Shown piece after piece: positions 35,420 through 44,957 of a stretch of DNA of 64,000 nt (the stretch's first letter is position 1; every line of letters begins with the position of its first letter). The stretch comes from Lewinellaceae bacterium (GTDB lineage Bacteria; Bacteroidota; Bacteroidia; Chitinophagales; Saprospiraceae). Under the pieces are notes generated by a model, which was not told the origin of the DNA, made no database searches, and saw nothing but the letters and a program-made list of their open reading frames with translations. Where the stretch lies: positions 372,001 to 436,000 of the forward strand of contig JACJYG010000007.1 in the NCBI GenBank assembly GCA_020636215.1, written 5' to 3'. The position numbers were made by a program, and so were the translations under genes.

Positions 35420-38400
35420 ATGCCTCGCATTATCTCCGCCGGCGCCGGTAGTGGTAAGACTTACCGGTTGACCAGCGAAATGGTGAAATTGCTGAAAGAG
35501 GGCGGGGTGCGGGCCAATGGAATCATTGCTACAACCTTCACCCGGAAAGCAGCCTCTGAATTGCAGGAACGCGTGCGGGTGCGTTTGCTGGAAGAAGGCC
35601 TGAGCGAACAGGCCGATCAGTTGGCCAATGCGCTGATCGGAACAGTACATGGACTAGGCGTCAAACTATTGCAGCGTTTTGCCTTCGAAGCCGGCGTCTC
35701 TCCAGAAGTGAGCATTATTGCCGACGAAGACCAGCAACTGCTGTTCAATCTGTCGATGGCCAATGTGCTGACCCGCGAACGGGTGGAAAGGATGGAATAC
35801 CTCAGCGATCGCCTCGGCCTCAATAAACGAGAGCGGTATGACTGGCGTCGTGAAGTAAAGCAGCTGAGTGATGTTGCCCGGGCCAATGATTTTTCGGTGG
35901 AGGCCCTGGAAAAGAGTAAACGTTTGTCTTTTGAAACCTATCAGCCCTATCTCGGCCAGCCTTCAAATCAGGCGGAAGGCTATTTCGAAAAGCGGCTTGG
36001 CGAATTACTCACCGAAACTATTGCCCGGCTGGAGGACAACGAAGATGAAACTAAGAAAACCCGGGATGCAGCCGACCTGCTGAAAAATTTCCAGCGCACC
36101 CTCCGCCTGCGAGGCTATCTCTATTGGCACGAGTGGGCTAAAATATCCAAGCTGTCGGTGGGCGCCAAAAGCCGCGACGATGCCGCCGGCTTGCTGGAAT
36201 TCGCGCAGCAGCACCCCACCCACCCTGATTTTCAGCGGGACATCCGGGATTTTATCGAACAGGTATTCGATATCACCATCGCCGCTATTCAGGAATACGA
36301 TACCTACAAAAAACGAAGAGGCCTGATCGACTATACCGACATGGAAGTCCTGGTCAGCCGGCTATTGGAAAACCCGCCAGTCAAAGAGGTGCTGCAGGAG
36401 GAGATCGACCTGCTGATGGTGGATGAATTCCAGGACACCAGCCCTATTCAATTGGATATTTTCCTGAAACTGTCAAAATTGGCCAAAAGCTCGGTATGGG
36501 TGGGTGACCCGAAACAGTCGATCTATGGCTTCCGGGGGGCGGCCCCTGAATTGATGCAGGCGGTCATCCAGGCTGGCGAGGGGATCAGGGCGGAGGATAT
36601 CCAGGAATTTTCCTGGCGCTCCAGGCAGGATATTGTTCTTGCCACCAACGTTCTGTTCGTTAAGGCCTTTCCGGGCCTGCCGCCCGAGCAGGTGGAGCTA
36701 AAGCCCAAACGCGAGGAAAAAAAAGGGGCAGAGGCTTTTCCTCTTGCGCTCCGGCACTGGCATTTCAAATACGATGGGGAAGGCCGTCCTCCGGGACGTC
36801 CATGGATGGAAAACTGCATTGCTTTTGAACTAAAAAAACTATTGGATAGCGGGCTGCCTGTAATGCCCAAAGAAGAGAAAGTGGCTCGCCCGGCCCGGCC
36901 GGGAGATGTCGCTATCCTCTGTCGTTCCAATGCCGAATGCCTGATGGTGGCGGAAGCACTGCACCGCGCCGGCCTGCGCGCCGCCATTGCCCGCTCGGGC
37001 CTGCTGAATACGGCGGAGGCCAAGCTCATCCTGGCCTGCCTGAAGTACCTGCTCCACCAATATGATTCCCTCTCAGTTGCCGAGATACTGCTGCTAGCCA
37101 GTGGGCAAGACATTGAAGACATCATTGAAAGCCGGTTGGAGTTTTTGGATCAACTCGATAACCAGGGCGCTGCCAGTGGCCCGTGGGCACGGGAAGACCC
37201 CTTCATCCGGTCTCTTGATGCGTTGCGTGGGCAGACGGTCGAACTATCGGGCGCCGAAATACTGGACTTGTTGCTGGAAGAACTGGAGCTACGGCGTACC
37301 ATTTCCTCCTGGGGCAATGAACAACAACGCCTCGACAATGTGGAGGTATTGCGCAAGCTGGCCCTTCAGTACGAGGAAGGCTGCAACCGATTGCACTCCG
37401 CCGCATCGCTCGGGGGCTTCCTGCTCTGGCTGGCCGACCTCGAAAATAGCCAGCAGGACATGCAGGGCTCAGGGGAAGGCCCCAACGCCGTCAATGTGCT
37501 GACCTACCATAAGAGTAAGGGCCTGGAGTGGCCTATTGTACTCTGCCATAGCCTGGAAGGCAATCTGCGGGCCGACGTATGGGGTATCGATATCATTTCC
37601 GAAAGCGATGAAGTAGACCTGAACAATGTGTTGGGCAACCGATGGCTCCGCTACTGGGTCAATCCCTATGCCGACCAGTACCGGGGCACGCCATTGGACG
37701 AACGCCTGGCTGAAAGCGAAGCCAGCCAGAGGGCGCGCCGCCTGGCGCTGGAAGAAGAAGCCCGCTTGCTCTACGTCGGCCTGACGCGCGCCCGGGATTA
37801 TCTCATCTTCCCTTCCCGCTCGCGCCCCACCCAATGGCTCAACCGCGTCTGGCATGAAGGAAAAGAGGACTTCCCGACCCTCAACCCCGATAGTGATGAA
37901 AGCCCCTGGGACTGGAAAGGGAAAAACCTCCGGATCAAGACGGATATTTTTCCTTATCCCCCCGACTTCCCGGAGGTAAGCCCGGAGGAGACTCCCATTC
38001 GCTTCCTGGAAGAGCGTGCCGGCAAACAAGCGCATATCCCTTACGACATTGATGCTTCTAAAGAGCCCTTCAGCGAGGAGATGCGGCCCACTTTGGGCCA
38101 ACTGCTGGATTATGGCAGCCCGTTGGCGCTACCCGAAGGGATCGACCTGTATGCTGCCGCCAAAGCTATCAAGGCTTTCCTTACAGCCGACCAGCCCAGC
38201 TTTCTTGCCGGTGAACGCATCCAGATGGCGCAGGGCTTCATCCAACGCTATGAGTTGGGAGAATTAGCTCCTCAGGTTTTTCTCCAACTGGGCGACACCT
38301 GGCCGGCCTTTCTGTCCCGGCAATTTCCTGCTGTAAAAACCTACCGCAAATATCCCATTCGTTATTTCCATCAGGACCGGCTATTCAGTACGGTCATCGA

Positions 38401-38617
38401 CCTCATCCTGGAAACGGAACATGGATTGGTGGTTATACAGAATAGCGGCTTTGAAGCGAGTGACACCTCCAAAATGCGCCAACGGGCCCTTCAAAATCTG
38501 GGGAGCTGGTGCTACCTTAGCCGGCTTGGGTTGCAACAGCTTTTTGGACAGGCCCAGGTGCGCACCTTCGTACATTTCGTGATGAGCGCCACCTTGATCG
38601 AAGTGGTTGCCCGGTAA
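35420..38617 (+). CDS. UvrD/AddA-like (RecB-type) DNA helicase with degenerate C-terminal nuclease
   Basis: 1,065 residues from the ATG at 35420 (MPRIISAGAGSGKT); a GTG at 35396 would add eight residues. All SF1A motifs are visible: I (SAGAGSGKTYRL), Ia (TTFTRKAASEL), II (LLMVDEFQDTSPIQ), III (VWVGDPKQSIYGFRGA), V (VLTYHKSKGLEWPIV), VI (RLLYVGLTRARDYLI). The C-terminal region resembles the RecB/AddA PD-(D/E)XK fold (FSTVIDLILETEHGLVVIQNSG), but the expected Asp and Lys after VVI are replaced by Gln, Asn and Ser, so the nuclease is probably inactive. Likely role: double-strand break end processing. No AddB-like partner gene is in the window. Confidence 0.85.
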   Translation: MPRIISAGAGSGKTYRLTSEMVKLLKEGGVRANGIIATTFTRKAASELQERVRVRLLEEGLSEQADQLANALIGTVHGLGVKLLQRFAFEAGVSPEVSIIADEDQQLLFNLSMANVLTRERVERMEYLSDRLGLNKRERYDWRREVKQLSDVARANDFSVEALEKSKRLSFETYQPYLGQPSNQAEGYFEKRLGELLTETIARLEDNEDETKKTRDAADLLKNFQRTLRLRGYLYWHEWAKISKLSVGAKSRDDAAGLLEFAQQHPTHPDFQRDIRDFIEQVFDITIAAIQEYDTYKKRRGLIDYTDMEVLVSRLLENPPVKEVLQEEIDLLMVDEFQDTSPIQLDIFLKLSKLAKSSVWVGDPKQSIYGFRGAAPELMQAVIQAGEGIRAEDIQEFSWRSRQDIVLATNVLFVKAFPGLPPEQVELKPKREEKKGAEAFPLALRHWHFKYDGEGRPPGRPWMENCIAFELKKLLDSGLPVMPKEEKVARPARPGDVAILCRSNAECLMVAEALHRAGLRAAIARSGLLNTAEAKLILACLKYLLHQYDSLSVAEILLLASGQDIEDIIESRLEFLDQLDNQGAASGPWAREDPFIRSLDALRGQTVELSGAEILDLLLEELELRRTISSWGNEQQRLDNVEVLRKLALQYEEGCNRLHSAASLGGFLLWLADLENSQQDMQGSGEGPNAVNVLTYHKSKGLEWPIVLCHSLEGNLRADVWGIDIISESDEVDLNNVLGNRWLRYWVNPYADQYRGTPLDERLAESEASQRARRLALEEEARLLYVGLTRARDYLIFPSRSRPTQWLNRVWHEGKEDFPTLNPDSDESPWDWKGKNLRIKTDIFPYPPDFPEVSPEETPIRFLEERAGKQAHIPYDIDASKEPFSEEMRPTLGQLLDYGSPLALPEGIDLYAAAKAIKAFLTADQPSFLAGERIQMAQGFIQRYELGELAPQVFLQLGDTWPAFLSRQFPAVKTYRKYPIRYFHQDRLFSTVIDLILETEHGLVVIQNSGFEASDTSKMRQRALQNLGSWCYLSRLGLQQLFGQAQVRTFVHFVMSATLIEVVAR

Positions 38618-38654
38618 GGCAGTGCGCTCCTAGGTGGATTCCTGTCAGGGGAGG

Positions 38655-38935
38655 ACGGGCTGGTTTTTTACCCGGCTGATCCTGAAAGTTGTCGGGAGAG
38701 GACGGGCTGGTTTATTGTTTCTAGGTTTCTGGTTTTTTACCCGGCCGAGCGTAGCAAGGACGAGCTGGTTTTTTACCCGGCCGATCCTGAAAGTTGTCGG
38801 GAGAGGACGGGCTGGTTTATTGTTTCTAGGTTTCTGGTTTTTTACCCGGCCGAGCGCAGCAAGGACGGGCTGGTTTTTTACCCGGCCGATCCTGAAAGTT
38901 GTCGGGAGAGGACGGGCTGGTTTCTGGGCTTCCGG
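38655..38935. repeat. 105-bp tandem repeat, about 2.7 copies
   Basis: Units start at 38655, 38760 and 38865, exactly 105 bp apart, and differ at only a few bases. Each contains two TTTTTTACCCGGC segments and GAGGACGGGCTGG. As 105 is a multiple of three, an open frame runs through the array into the following gene, but the translation has no protein-like character. Related single fragments occur at ~35265, ~35338 and ~48709. Confidence 0.9.
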
Positions 38936-38950
38936 TTTTCCTAGGTGGAA

Positions 38951-39006
38951 GACGTGTAAACGTTTTGACGTGTTGACGTTCGGACGTTTTGACTTTCCGA
39001 CATACG
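38951..39006. repeat. 8-bp array, units starting GAC
   Basis: Seven 8-bp units, each beginning GAC (GACGTGTT, GACGTTCG, GACTTTCC and similar), in perfect 8-bp phase. They lie between the 105-bp repeats and the start of the next T9SS gene. The rest of this 490-nt gap, to 39107, shows nothing else clear. Confidence 0.75.
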
Positions 39007-39107
39007 GGACCCCTAAAACCTGCCTTCCGCCTTGCAAAAGCCTGGATTTCCTGGAAAGAAGCTGGACAATGGCGGTAATTCCTTGTAAATTTTACAAAAA
39101 ACAACTC

Positions 39108-40874
39108 ATGAAAAGACACCTGACACTCTTTTTGTACCTCTGGATCGTAGGGATGCCACTGATGGCGCAGCCGATCAACCTTTCTCTCAACCGGGGGCCA
39201 TTCACTTTTGGCCACACCCTTATTCCTGCAAAGGATGGCAACTGGTTGGTAGGCGGCAGCGCCGGGTTCATAATGGGATACCCGGCTATTGACCCGTACA
39301 TTGCTCTTGTTCGCGCTGATGGAGAAATCCTCTGGGAGCACTTCCTCAATGATATTCCCTATTCCGAATTAGGGACGGTGACGGATATGGCTTACGATCC
39401 TGTTCTACAGGTATATTACGCCACCGGCTATTTGTCGGGTTGCGATTATGGCCTGCCTGGTTTCCTATATCAATTCAGCTCGGATGGGCAAGTCAACTGG
39501 TATCTGGAAACGCCCTTTTATTTCAGCACCCATAACCTGGCCTTGCAAGCCGGCGAAGGCGTAGTGATTGCGGGAGAATATCCTATGCTATTGCAGTATT
39601 ATGATGCTTCGGGCAACCTGCTGCAGGAAGCGGACCTGGCGGATGCGTACAACCTTTTGCCGCTTGATCTGGCTGGAATGGGTAATAACACGACGGCCGT
39701 ACTCGGCGAAGAGCAACTTCTGCTCCTCAATTGGGGCGCTGGCGGATGGGCGGTGACAGCCGAAATGGCGGTCGGTGGCGGGCAGGCGCTCTCCTTTATT
39801 CCGGAAGACACCACACTGATCGTACTGGGCGAAACCAAAGCTTATAAGCTGTCGGCTAGCCTGGAGGTGATTGCAGAAGCGGACATCAGTAGTTTTGGAG
39901 AATATCCCCTTCTGGCTTGTTCAGATAGCCATTGTTATGCTCTGGGCAGCAAGCCGGATGAGCCTTTCCTGGCCCTTTCTTTCGATGCGGGGCTTAATAC
40001 TTTCCAAAGCTTTGCATTTGATGGGGCTTACAACCATCCCAGCGGCATGAGTACCAGAAATGGGGTGCTCTTTGTAACGGGCAATGCCGTACCCGATTCA
40101 CAGGACAGCTTTTTCCCTGGTGGGTTATCCGGTTTTTATCGCTACCGGGGCAGCGACCTGTTCCTGCAGTCATGGCAGGCCGACGGCACGCCCACAACAA
40201 GCGGCATGGATGTGGAAGTCCTTAATGCCAGTTTCGGCGATTTGCAGGCCAGCCTTATGGAAGGAGGCTGTGACTTTTCCTCCGATCAACACATGAACAT
40301 TCAGGCTTCCAATATCCGGGTGCGGTTGCGCAACAATAGCTCCGTAACCTTGAATCGCCTGCAACTCAATGCCGGGTTATTTCCCTGCTCTTTCATCTGC
40401 AGTACTATTCAAACCTTCAACCGAACCTACAGCAACCTCAACCTGGCGCCGGGAGCAACAGTGATCCTCGATTTCCCGGATATCCAAACCTTCCCGCTGC
40501 CCTACAGCAATCCATTCGAGCTTTGTATATGGGCTTCAGGCCCTAACGAAAAACTGGACGATCATTTTGAGGATAATGAGGCCTGCCTGACTTTTGTCAT
40601 TAGCAGTACGGAAGAAGTCCGTGCTGCTCTGGCCGGGCTGACGCTTTTTCCCAACCCGGCGCCAGAAACCTTGAATATCCAATTTGGGGCAGAATTGACT
40701 CAGGACGCTCGCCTGTCCATCACCAATACGCTGGGGCAGGAAGTGATGAACCGGGCCGTAAACAAAGGGGAAAGAGAACTGCAGCTGGGCATTGGGTATT
40801 TGCCGGCCGGGGCTTATGTGCTGGTAGTAAAGGCAGGGGAGGAAAGCGTGGCGCGACGGTTTGTGAAAAGATGA
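39108..40874 (+). CDS. Secreted T9SS type A sorting-domain protein, 588 aa
   Basis: The ATG at 39108 (MKRHLTLFLYLWIVGMPLMAQ) gives a signal peptide and excludes the upstream frame that runs through tandem repeats. Residues ~25-390 contain repeated aromatic, propeller-like strands (DGNWLVGGSAGF, GEGVVIAGEYPML, DTTLIVLGETKAYKL), perhaps a beta-propeller. A CARDB-like segment follows (MNIQASNIRVRLRNNSSVTLN), then a T9SS type A domain (LFPNPAPETLNIQF ... AGAYVLVVKAGEESVARRFV). Probably a surface protein; ligand or enzymatic role unknown. Confidence 0.82.
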   Translation: MKRHLTLFLYLWIVGMPLMAQPINLSLNRGPFTFGHTLIPAKDGNWLVGGSAGFIMGYPAIDPYIALVRADGEILWEHFLNDIPYSELGTVTDMAYDPVLQVYYATGYLSGCDYGLPGFLYQFSSDGQVNWYLETPFYFSTHNLALQAGEGVVIAGEYPMLLQYYDASGNLLQEADLADAYNLLPLDLAGMGNNTTAVLGEEQLLLLNWGAGGWAVTAEMAVGGGQALSFIPEDTTLIVLGETKAYKLSASLEVIAEADISSFGEYPLLACSDSHCYALGSKPDEPFLALSFDAGLNTFQSFAFDGAYNHPSGMSTRNGVLFVTGNAVPDSQDSFFPGGLSGFYRYRGSDLFLQSWQADGTPTTSGMDVEVLNASFGDLQASLMEGGCDFSSDQHMNIQASNIRVRLRNNSSVTLNRLQLNAGLFPCSFICSTIQTFNRTYSNLNLAPGATVILDFPDIQTFPLPYSNPFELCIWASGPNEKLDDHFEDNEACLTFVISSTEEVRAALAGLTLFPNPAPETLNIQFGAELTQDARLSITNTLGQEVMNRAVNKGERELQLGIGYLPAGAYVLVVKAGEESVARRFVKR

Positions 40875-41041
40875 AAGCATAAAAGGAAAGGACAAATGCC
40901 CAATCCAGGTAATTTTCCTGCATCCAGGTAGGTTACTCCTGATATGGCCGGAGTGAAAGCATGCCCTGCGGGGAGTAAAACTATTAGATGCGCCTTTTGG
41001 CCCTTACGGGCAAAAAGGATACTACAGGCCGTCAGCCTGGT

Positions 41042-41090
41042 CGATACTATGGGTACCGGATTCTAATGCAATCCAGTATCCATAGTATCG
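41042..41090. terminator. 21-bp imperfect palindrome between convergent genes
   Basis: The arms 41042-41062 and 41070-41090 pair at 19 of 21 positions plus one G-U, with a 7-nt loop. It lies between the convergent T9SS genes 39108-40874 and 41109-44735 and can form the same hairpin in either transcript, although neither side has a strong T-run. A shorter GGCCCTTACGGGC-type hairpin precedes it near 41000. Confidence 0.65.
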
Positions 41091-41108
41091 CAACACAAAC
41101 ACAAGCGC

Positions 41109-44100
41109 TTACTTCGCCATGACCTTAAAGCTCTGCGCTTCTCCTTCTCCAATGGTGATACTCAGTGCGTATACGCCCATCGGCAAGCGGCCGGTGTCGA
41201 TATGCATCAAGGTGCCGGATACAGATTGAGTACCCTCTTGTAGTCGGCGGCCGGCGATATCGAACAGTTCATACCGCACTGCTTCTTCTTTCAGTACATC
41301 CGTAAAGGTGATTTCCATGAAATCCGTAAATGGGTTGGGGAGCACCCGCAATACATCCACGCCGGAATAGAAATTCTGGCGGCGCACCACAATGGGGGGG
41401 GTATAGAAAATCTCCTCATAACCAGAGGTTTCATCCTGGTTGACCACCCGGAGGCGGAAGAAATAGAGGTTCCGTTGGCCAAGGGTCGTAAACTCATACG
41501 ACTGCGGGTCGGCGGTAGTGCCGCCGGTAGCGTTAACCTTGTCCAGCATTTCCCATTTTTTCCCATTGAAGGACTGTTCCACTTCGAAATACTTGCAATG
41601 AAACTCCGGCAGCGTTGCCCATTGCAGCTCGATGTTGGAAGAACTGTTATAGGCGCCCTCAAAAACATTGACCTTGGTGATCAGATCACCCTCGTATTTA
41701 GTGATTTTTACATCATCAATCGCCAAGCCGGGGTAGTTGCCGGTGCTATTGGAACGGAAAACGAAGCGGAAAGCCACATTTTCCTGGCCACCCAGGCTAC
41801 TGATGTTGAGCTTGTACTGCGAAAAGCCGAAACGGCTGCCACTCAGATAAGAAGATCCCGGAGGAAAGGCGGAACCCGCAGCGTTGTCGTTGCGGAAGTT
41901 ATACCAATTGTCGTCGCGGTCGCTGCCCAGTACTCTCCAGCTCTGGCCCTTATTTGTAGAATATTGGACTTGCAGGCCGTCAAAGCCGGGGTCAAGTTGA
42001 AATTTGGCCCAGAAGCTGAACTCATAGATGCCGGGGCTGGAGAAATCAAAATTGGGCAAATAGAGCATCGTTTCCGTATTGGGCTGGTAATACTGTTCGG
42101 TCAGCCCGATCACAAAGGCATTGGCGCCGCTGTGCGTGCCATCTTTGCCAGTGATGGTAGATTTGCCCAGTTCGAAGGACGATCCACTGATGGTGTACAC
42201 GCCATACTGTTCCGGAAATTGCTCGAAGCCGCCGCTATATTGCTCCCCCTCCAAGGTGTAGGGCAGGCCCCGGCGGGGCAATATTTTCACCGAAGTTTCC
42301 TTTGTCAGATTCCCGTTGATAGTCATGCTGATTGGGAAAGTGCCAATATTGCTGTATTCGTGTGTGGGATTGGGGTCGGTTGAGGTGGCGCCATCGCCAA
42401 AGGACCAATTGAAGCTCTCCGCCTGCAGGGAGCGTTCTCCGACGAATTGCAGGGGCGAGTTGGTGTAGTGTACCCCGTCTACCGTAAGCACAGGAGTAGG
42501 CTGGGCGAAGAGGTCACTTGTCCACAGGCCCCGGCCGTAGGAAGAAGCCAGCACCACTTTGTCAGATTCCCTGCGTTGCAGCATGGTGAATCGGGTCAGC
42601 GGGGAGCCTTTGCCCGGGGCTGGCGGCGACCAATTGGTCTGCGGGCCGCTGAGCTGCTCTGTCGCCCAAACGCCGAGCTCGGTAGCGATGATCGCTTGTT
42701 TGGTATCGTTGGGGTTGAACATACCCCAGTAAACGGGCATATCGGGCAGGTTACCTTCTACGTTTATCCAGGTTTGGCCGCCATTGGTGCTTTCATAAAC
42801 GCTAACAATCCCGTAATTGGACACGGTCATCAGCAAATGATCGGAATTGCCAAGGTCTACATCCACGCTGGATATGGCTCCGCCACCCGGAGGGTTGATC
42901 ACTGTCGGCGTCAGGGTTGTGCCCTGGTTGGCATTATCCAACCTTAGGAGTACGCCATTATACGAACCTACATAGATGCGGTTGGGCACCGTAGGGTCGG
43001 CAAAAACATGGCTTGTATTTATATCATAACCTACAATATCAATCTCATCCAACTGCCCCCCGTCCCGCTTCCAACGCATGAGGTCGTTATTGTTGGTTTG
43101 GGCGTAGAGGATATTGGCCTCATCGTCAAAATCAGAGGGATTGACAAAGCCGCCACCAACTTCCACGCCGGCGCCAAAGGAAGCGCCGCCGTCATAGGAG
43201 GCGGCATAATTTCCATAATATAAGGATACCATCTGAAAATCAGGCTCGTTCTGGTCGATATGGGTGTAGAATCCATCACCGCCCAAAACGGAGCGGGCGT
43301 CGTCGATTCCATAATCGTTGAGCTGTAGGGAACCATTATCCTGAGTACCTCCCAGGAAATAATCCTTAAATGCTTCGGGATGTATGGCGCAGGCATAAAA
43401 CTGGGTAACATTATAACCTTTATTGCGCTGATTGGCCGTCAGGCCGCCGTTGATGCCGCGGAAGATACCACCGTCATTGCCGAAGTATACTACGCCGGGC
43501 AATTCCTCATCAAAAACGATCACGTGCTGGTCGGCATGAACGTACTGCGGGGCGCCACCGGCCCAGTTGGAGATGCGCTGCCAGGTGATGCCGCCATTAT
43601 CCGTTGCATACAGGTCGATACCCCCGATAATAATGTGCTGAGGGTTAAATGGGTCAGCGGTTACTTCCAGGTCGTACCAACCCTGGTCGCGGGCATAGTT
43701 TTCGCCATTGTCGTTTGTCGGGGCAGCGCGCCCCACCCAGTTACCTTCGCCATTGGCCAGGGTGTACAGGCCCGTGCCCGCCCCCCCGTCGTTGCCAATC
43801 GCATAAACGTAGTACGGACTGCCCTGGCTCACCGAAATTTCCACCCGGTTGACGCCCGACATAAATCCGTTACCTACAGTGATGTTCTGCCAGTCGTTGG
43901 GGTTGCCGGTAGTGGACTTGTAGACGGCCGTTCGGTTGGAAGCGAAAAGCGTATTGGACGCCCGGTGGTAAGCAATGTCGTTCATGAAGTCACCGGAAGC
44001 GCCCAGGCCGGAGCCGAGCACTTTCTGCCAGTTGAGCCCCCCGTCCTGGCTCCGCCAGATCCCATTAGAGATCGCGGCGTAGACGTCCCCGGTTTGCGGG

Positions 44101-44735
44101 TGCACGAAGAGATCCTGGGTATAGCGAAAATTGAGATCCGAGAGAGTGGAAGGCAGGACAGTCCAGTCTTTGCCACCGTTTTCCGACTTGAATAAAGCCA
44201 GGCCGGAAATACCGGTATAGACTTCGCCGGTGCCCATATACATGATCTGTGGGTTGTTGGGGTCCTGCGCCAGAGCACCGATGGACAAGTTGTCGAGGTA
44301 ATCATTGGCTTGTACCCATTGGGGTGGGTTGGCCGTAATATCGGTGGTTTTCCACAGGCCGCCGGAGACGCCGCCGGCCCAGACGGTTTTTCGGCTGGGG
44401 TCGTTTTTATCCACGAGGATGACGCGGGTGCGGCCGCCGATGTTGTCGGGCCCGCGTTCGCGCCAACGGGCGTCGAGGATGCCTTCAGGGCTTCGGGTGG
44501 CAAAGATGGCCTGACGGCGGCGCGTTTCCTCGATGGCCTTTATCAGCCGTTCGGTGGGCGGATAGCCCAGAGCAGGATCTTTGGTGATCTCAAATTGGTG
44601 TTTCAGGGCCTCCTCGATGCCTTGTTTTTCAGAAGATTCTGCAGAGGTGGCCGGGCCTGAATATTGGCGCAACAGTACAACAAGGCCAACGGTCAGGATC
44701 AGGAGTGTAAAAGTGTAAAAAATGGTCCTTTTCAT
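41109..44735 (-). CDS. Secreted sortilin/BNR-like beta-propeller protein with PKD, MAM-like and T9SS domains
   Basis: 1,208 residues from the ATG at 44735 (MKRTIFYTFTLLILTVGLVV), with an N-terminal signal/anchor. After a helical pro-region, residues ~90-700 carry VPS10/BNR-type propeller motifs: GGLWKTTD, ALFKSENGGKDWTVL, GIWRSQDGGLNWQKV, STNGGQTWINV (Asp-box like). Next come a PKD domain (FNWSFGDGATSTDPNPTHEY), a MAM/jelly-roll-like domain (YEFSFWAKFQLDPG ... GLAIDDVKI), an FN3-like segment and a T9SS type A domain (VLPNPFTDFMEITF ... PMGVYALSITIGEG). Such proteins are exported and often bind or hydrolyse glycans or proteins; no catalytic residues can be assigned. Confidence 0.87.
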   Translation of the reverse strand: MKRTIFYTFTLLILTVGLVVLLRQYSGPATSAESSEKQGIEEALKHQFEITKDPALGYPPTERLIKAIEETRRRQAIFATRSPEGILDARWRERGPDNIGGRTRVILVDKNDPSRKTVWAGGVSGGLWKTTDITANPPQWVQANDYLDNLSIGALAQDPNNPQIMYMGTGEVYTGISGLALFKSENGGKDWTVLPSTLSDLNFRYTQDLFVHPQTGDVYAAISNGIWRSQDGGLNWQKVLGSGLGASGDFMNDIAYHRASNTLFASNRTAVYKSTTGNPNDWQNITVGNGFMSGVNRVEISVSQGSPYYVYAIGNDGGAGTGLYTLANGEGNWVGRAAPTNDNGENYARDQGWYDLEVTADPFNPQHIIIGGIDLYATDNGGITWQRISNWAGGAPQYVHADQHVIVFDEELPGVVYFGNDGGIFRGINGGLTANQRNKGYNVTQFYACAIHPEAFKDYFLGGTQDNGSLQLNDYGIDDARSVLGGDGFYTHIDQNEPDFQMVSLYYGNYAASYDGGASFGAGVEVGGGFVNPSDFDDEANILYAQTNNNDLMRWKRDGGQLDEIDIVGYDINTSHVFADPTVPNRIYVGSYNGVLLRLDNANQGTTLTPTVINPPGGGAISSVDVDLGNSDHLLMTVSNYGIVSVYESTNGGQTWINVEGNLPDMPVYWGMFNPNDTKQAIIATELGVWATEQLSGPQTNWSPPAPGKGSPLTRFTMLQRRESDKVVLASSYGRGLWTSDLFAQPTPVLTVDGVHYTNSPLQFVGERSLQAESFNWSFGDGATSTDPNPTHEYSNIGTFPISMTINGNLTKETSVKILPRRGLPYTLEGEQYSGGFEQFPEQYGVYTISGSSFELGKSTITGKDGTHSGANAFVIGLTEQYYQPNTETMLYLPNFDFSSPGIYEFSFWAKFQLDPGFDGLQVQYSTNKGQSWRVLGSDRDDNWYNFRNDNAAGSAFPPGSSYLSGSRFGFSQYKLNISSLGGQENVAFRFVFRSNSTGNYPGLAIDDVKITKYEGDLITKVNVFEGAYNSSSNIELQWATLPEFHCKYFEVEQSFNGKKWEMLDKVNATGGTTADPQSYEFTTLGQRNLYFFRLRVVNQDETSGYEEIFYTPPIVVRRQNFYSGVDVLRVLPNPFTDFMEITFTDVLKEEAVRYELFDIAGRRLQEGTQSVSGTLMHIDTGRLPMGVYALSITIGEGEAQSFKVMAK

Positions 44736-44901
44736 GAGCACTAAGATGATTTTTTTACTAAGTCCCCCAAAATACAGCAGCTTTGCCAAATTATGGCACC
44801 CAGCGATGAGAAATCCCTATTAATTAGCGGTTATCTATCAACAATTACTTTTAGCCGACAAAAACTGACGTCTGCTTTAACCGAAAATAGGGCCACACAT
44901 T

Positions 44902-44909
44902 TAACTTTG
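44902..44909 (+). promoter_or_regulatory. -7 promoter element TAACTTTG
   Basis: A perfect TAnnTTTG match, 48 nt before the metalloprotease ATG, in the 222-nt region between two divergent secreted-protein genes. Confidence 0.6.
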
Positions 44910-44957
44910 TATTTTTAATCAGACAAACTGTTGCCGCCTAATTTAATCTATTGAAAT

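Noticed and set aside
38634..39107. Open frame running through the 105-bp repeats as an N-terminal extension of the following T9SS protein
   Set aside because: The translation is repetitive and not protein-like, and a clean signal peptide starts at 39108. The frame is open because 105 is a multiple of three.
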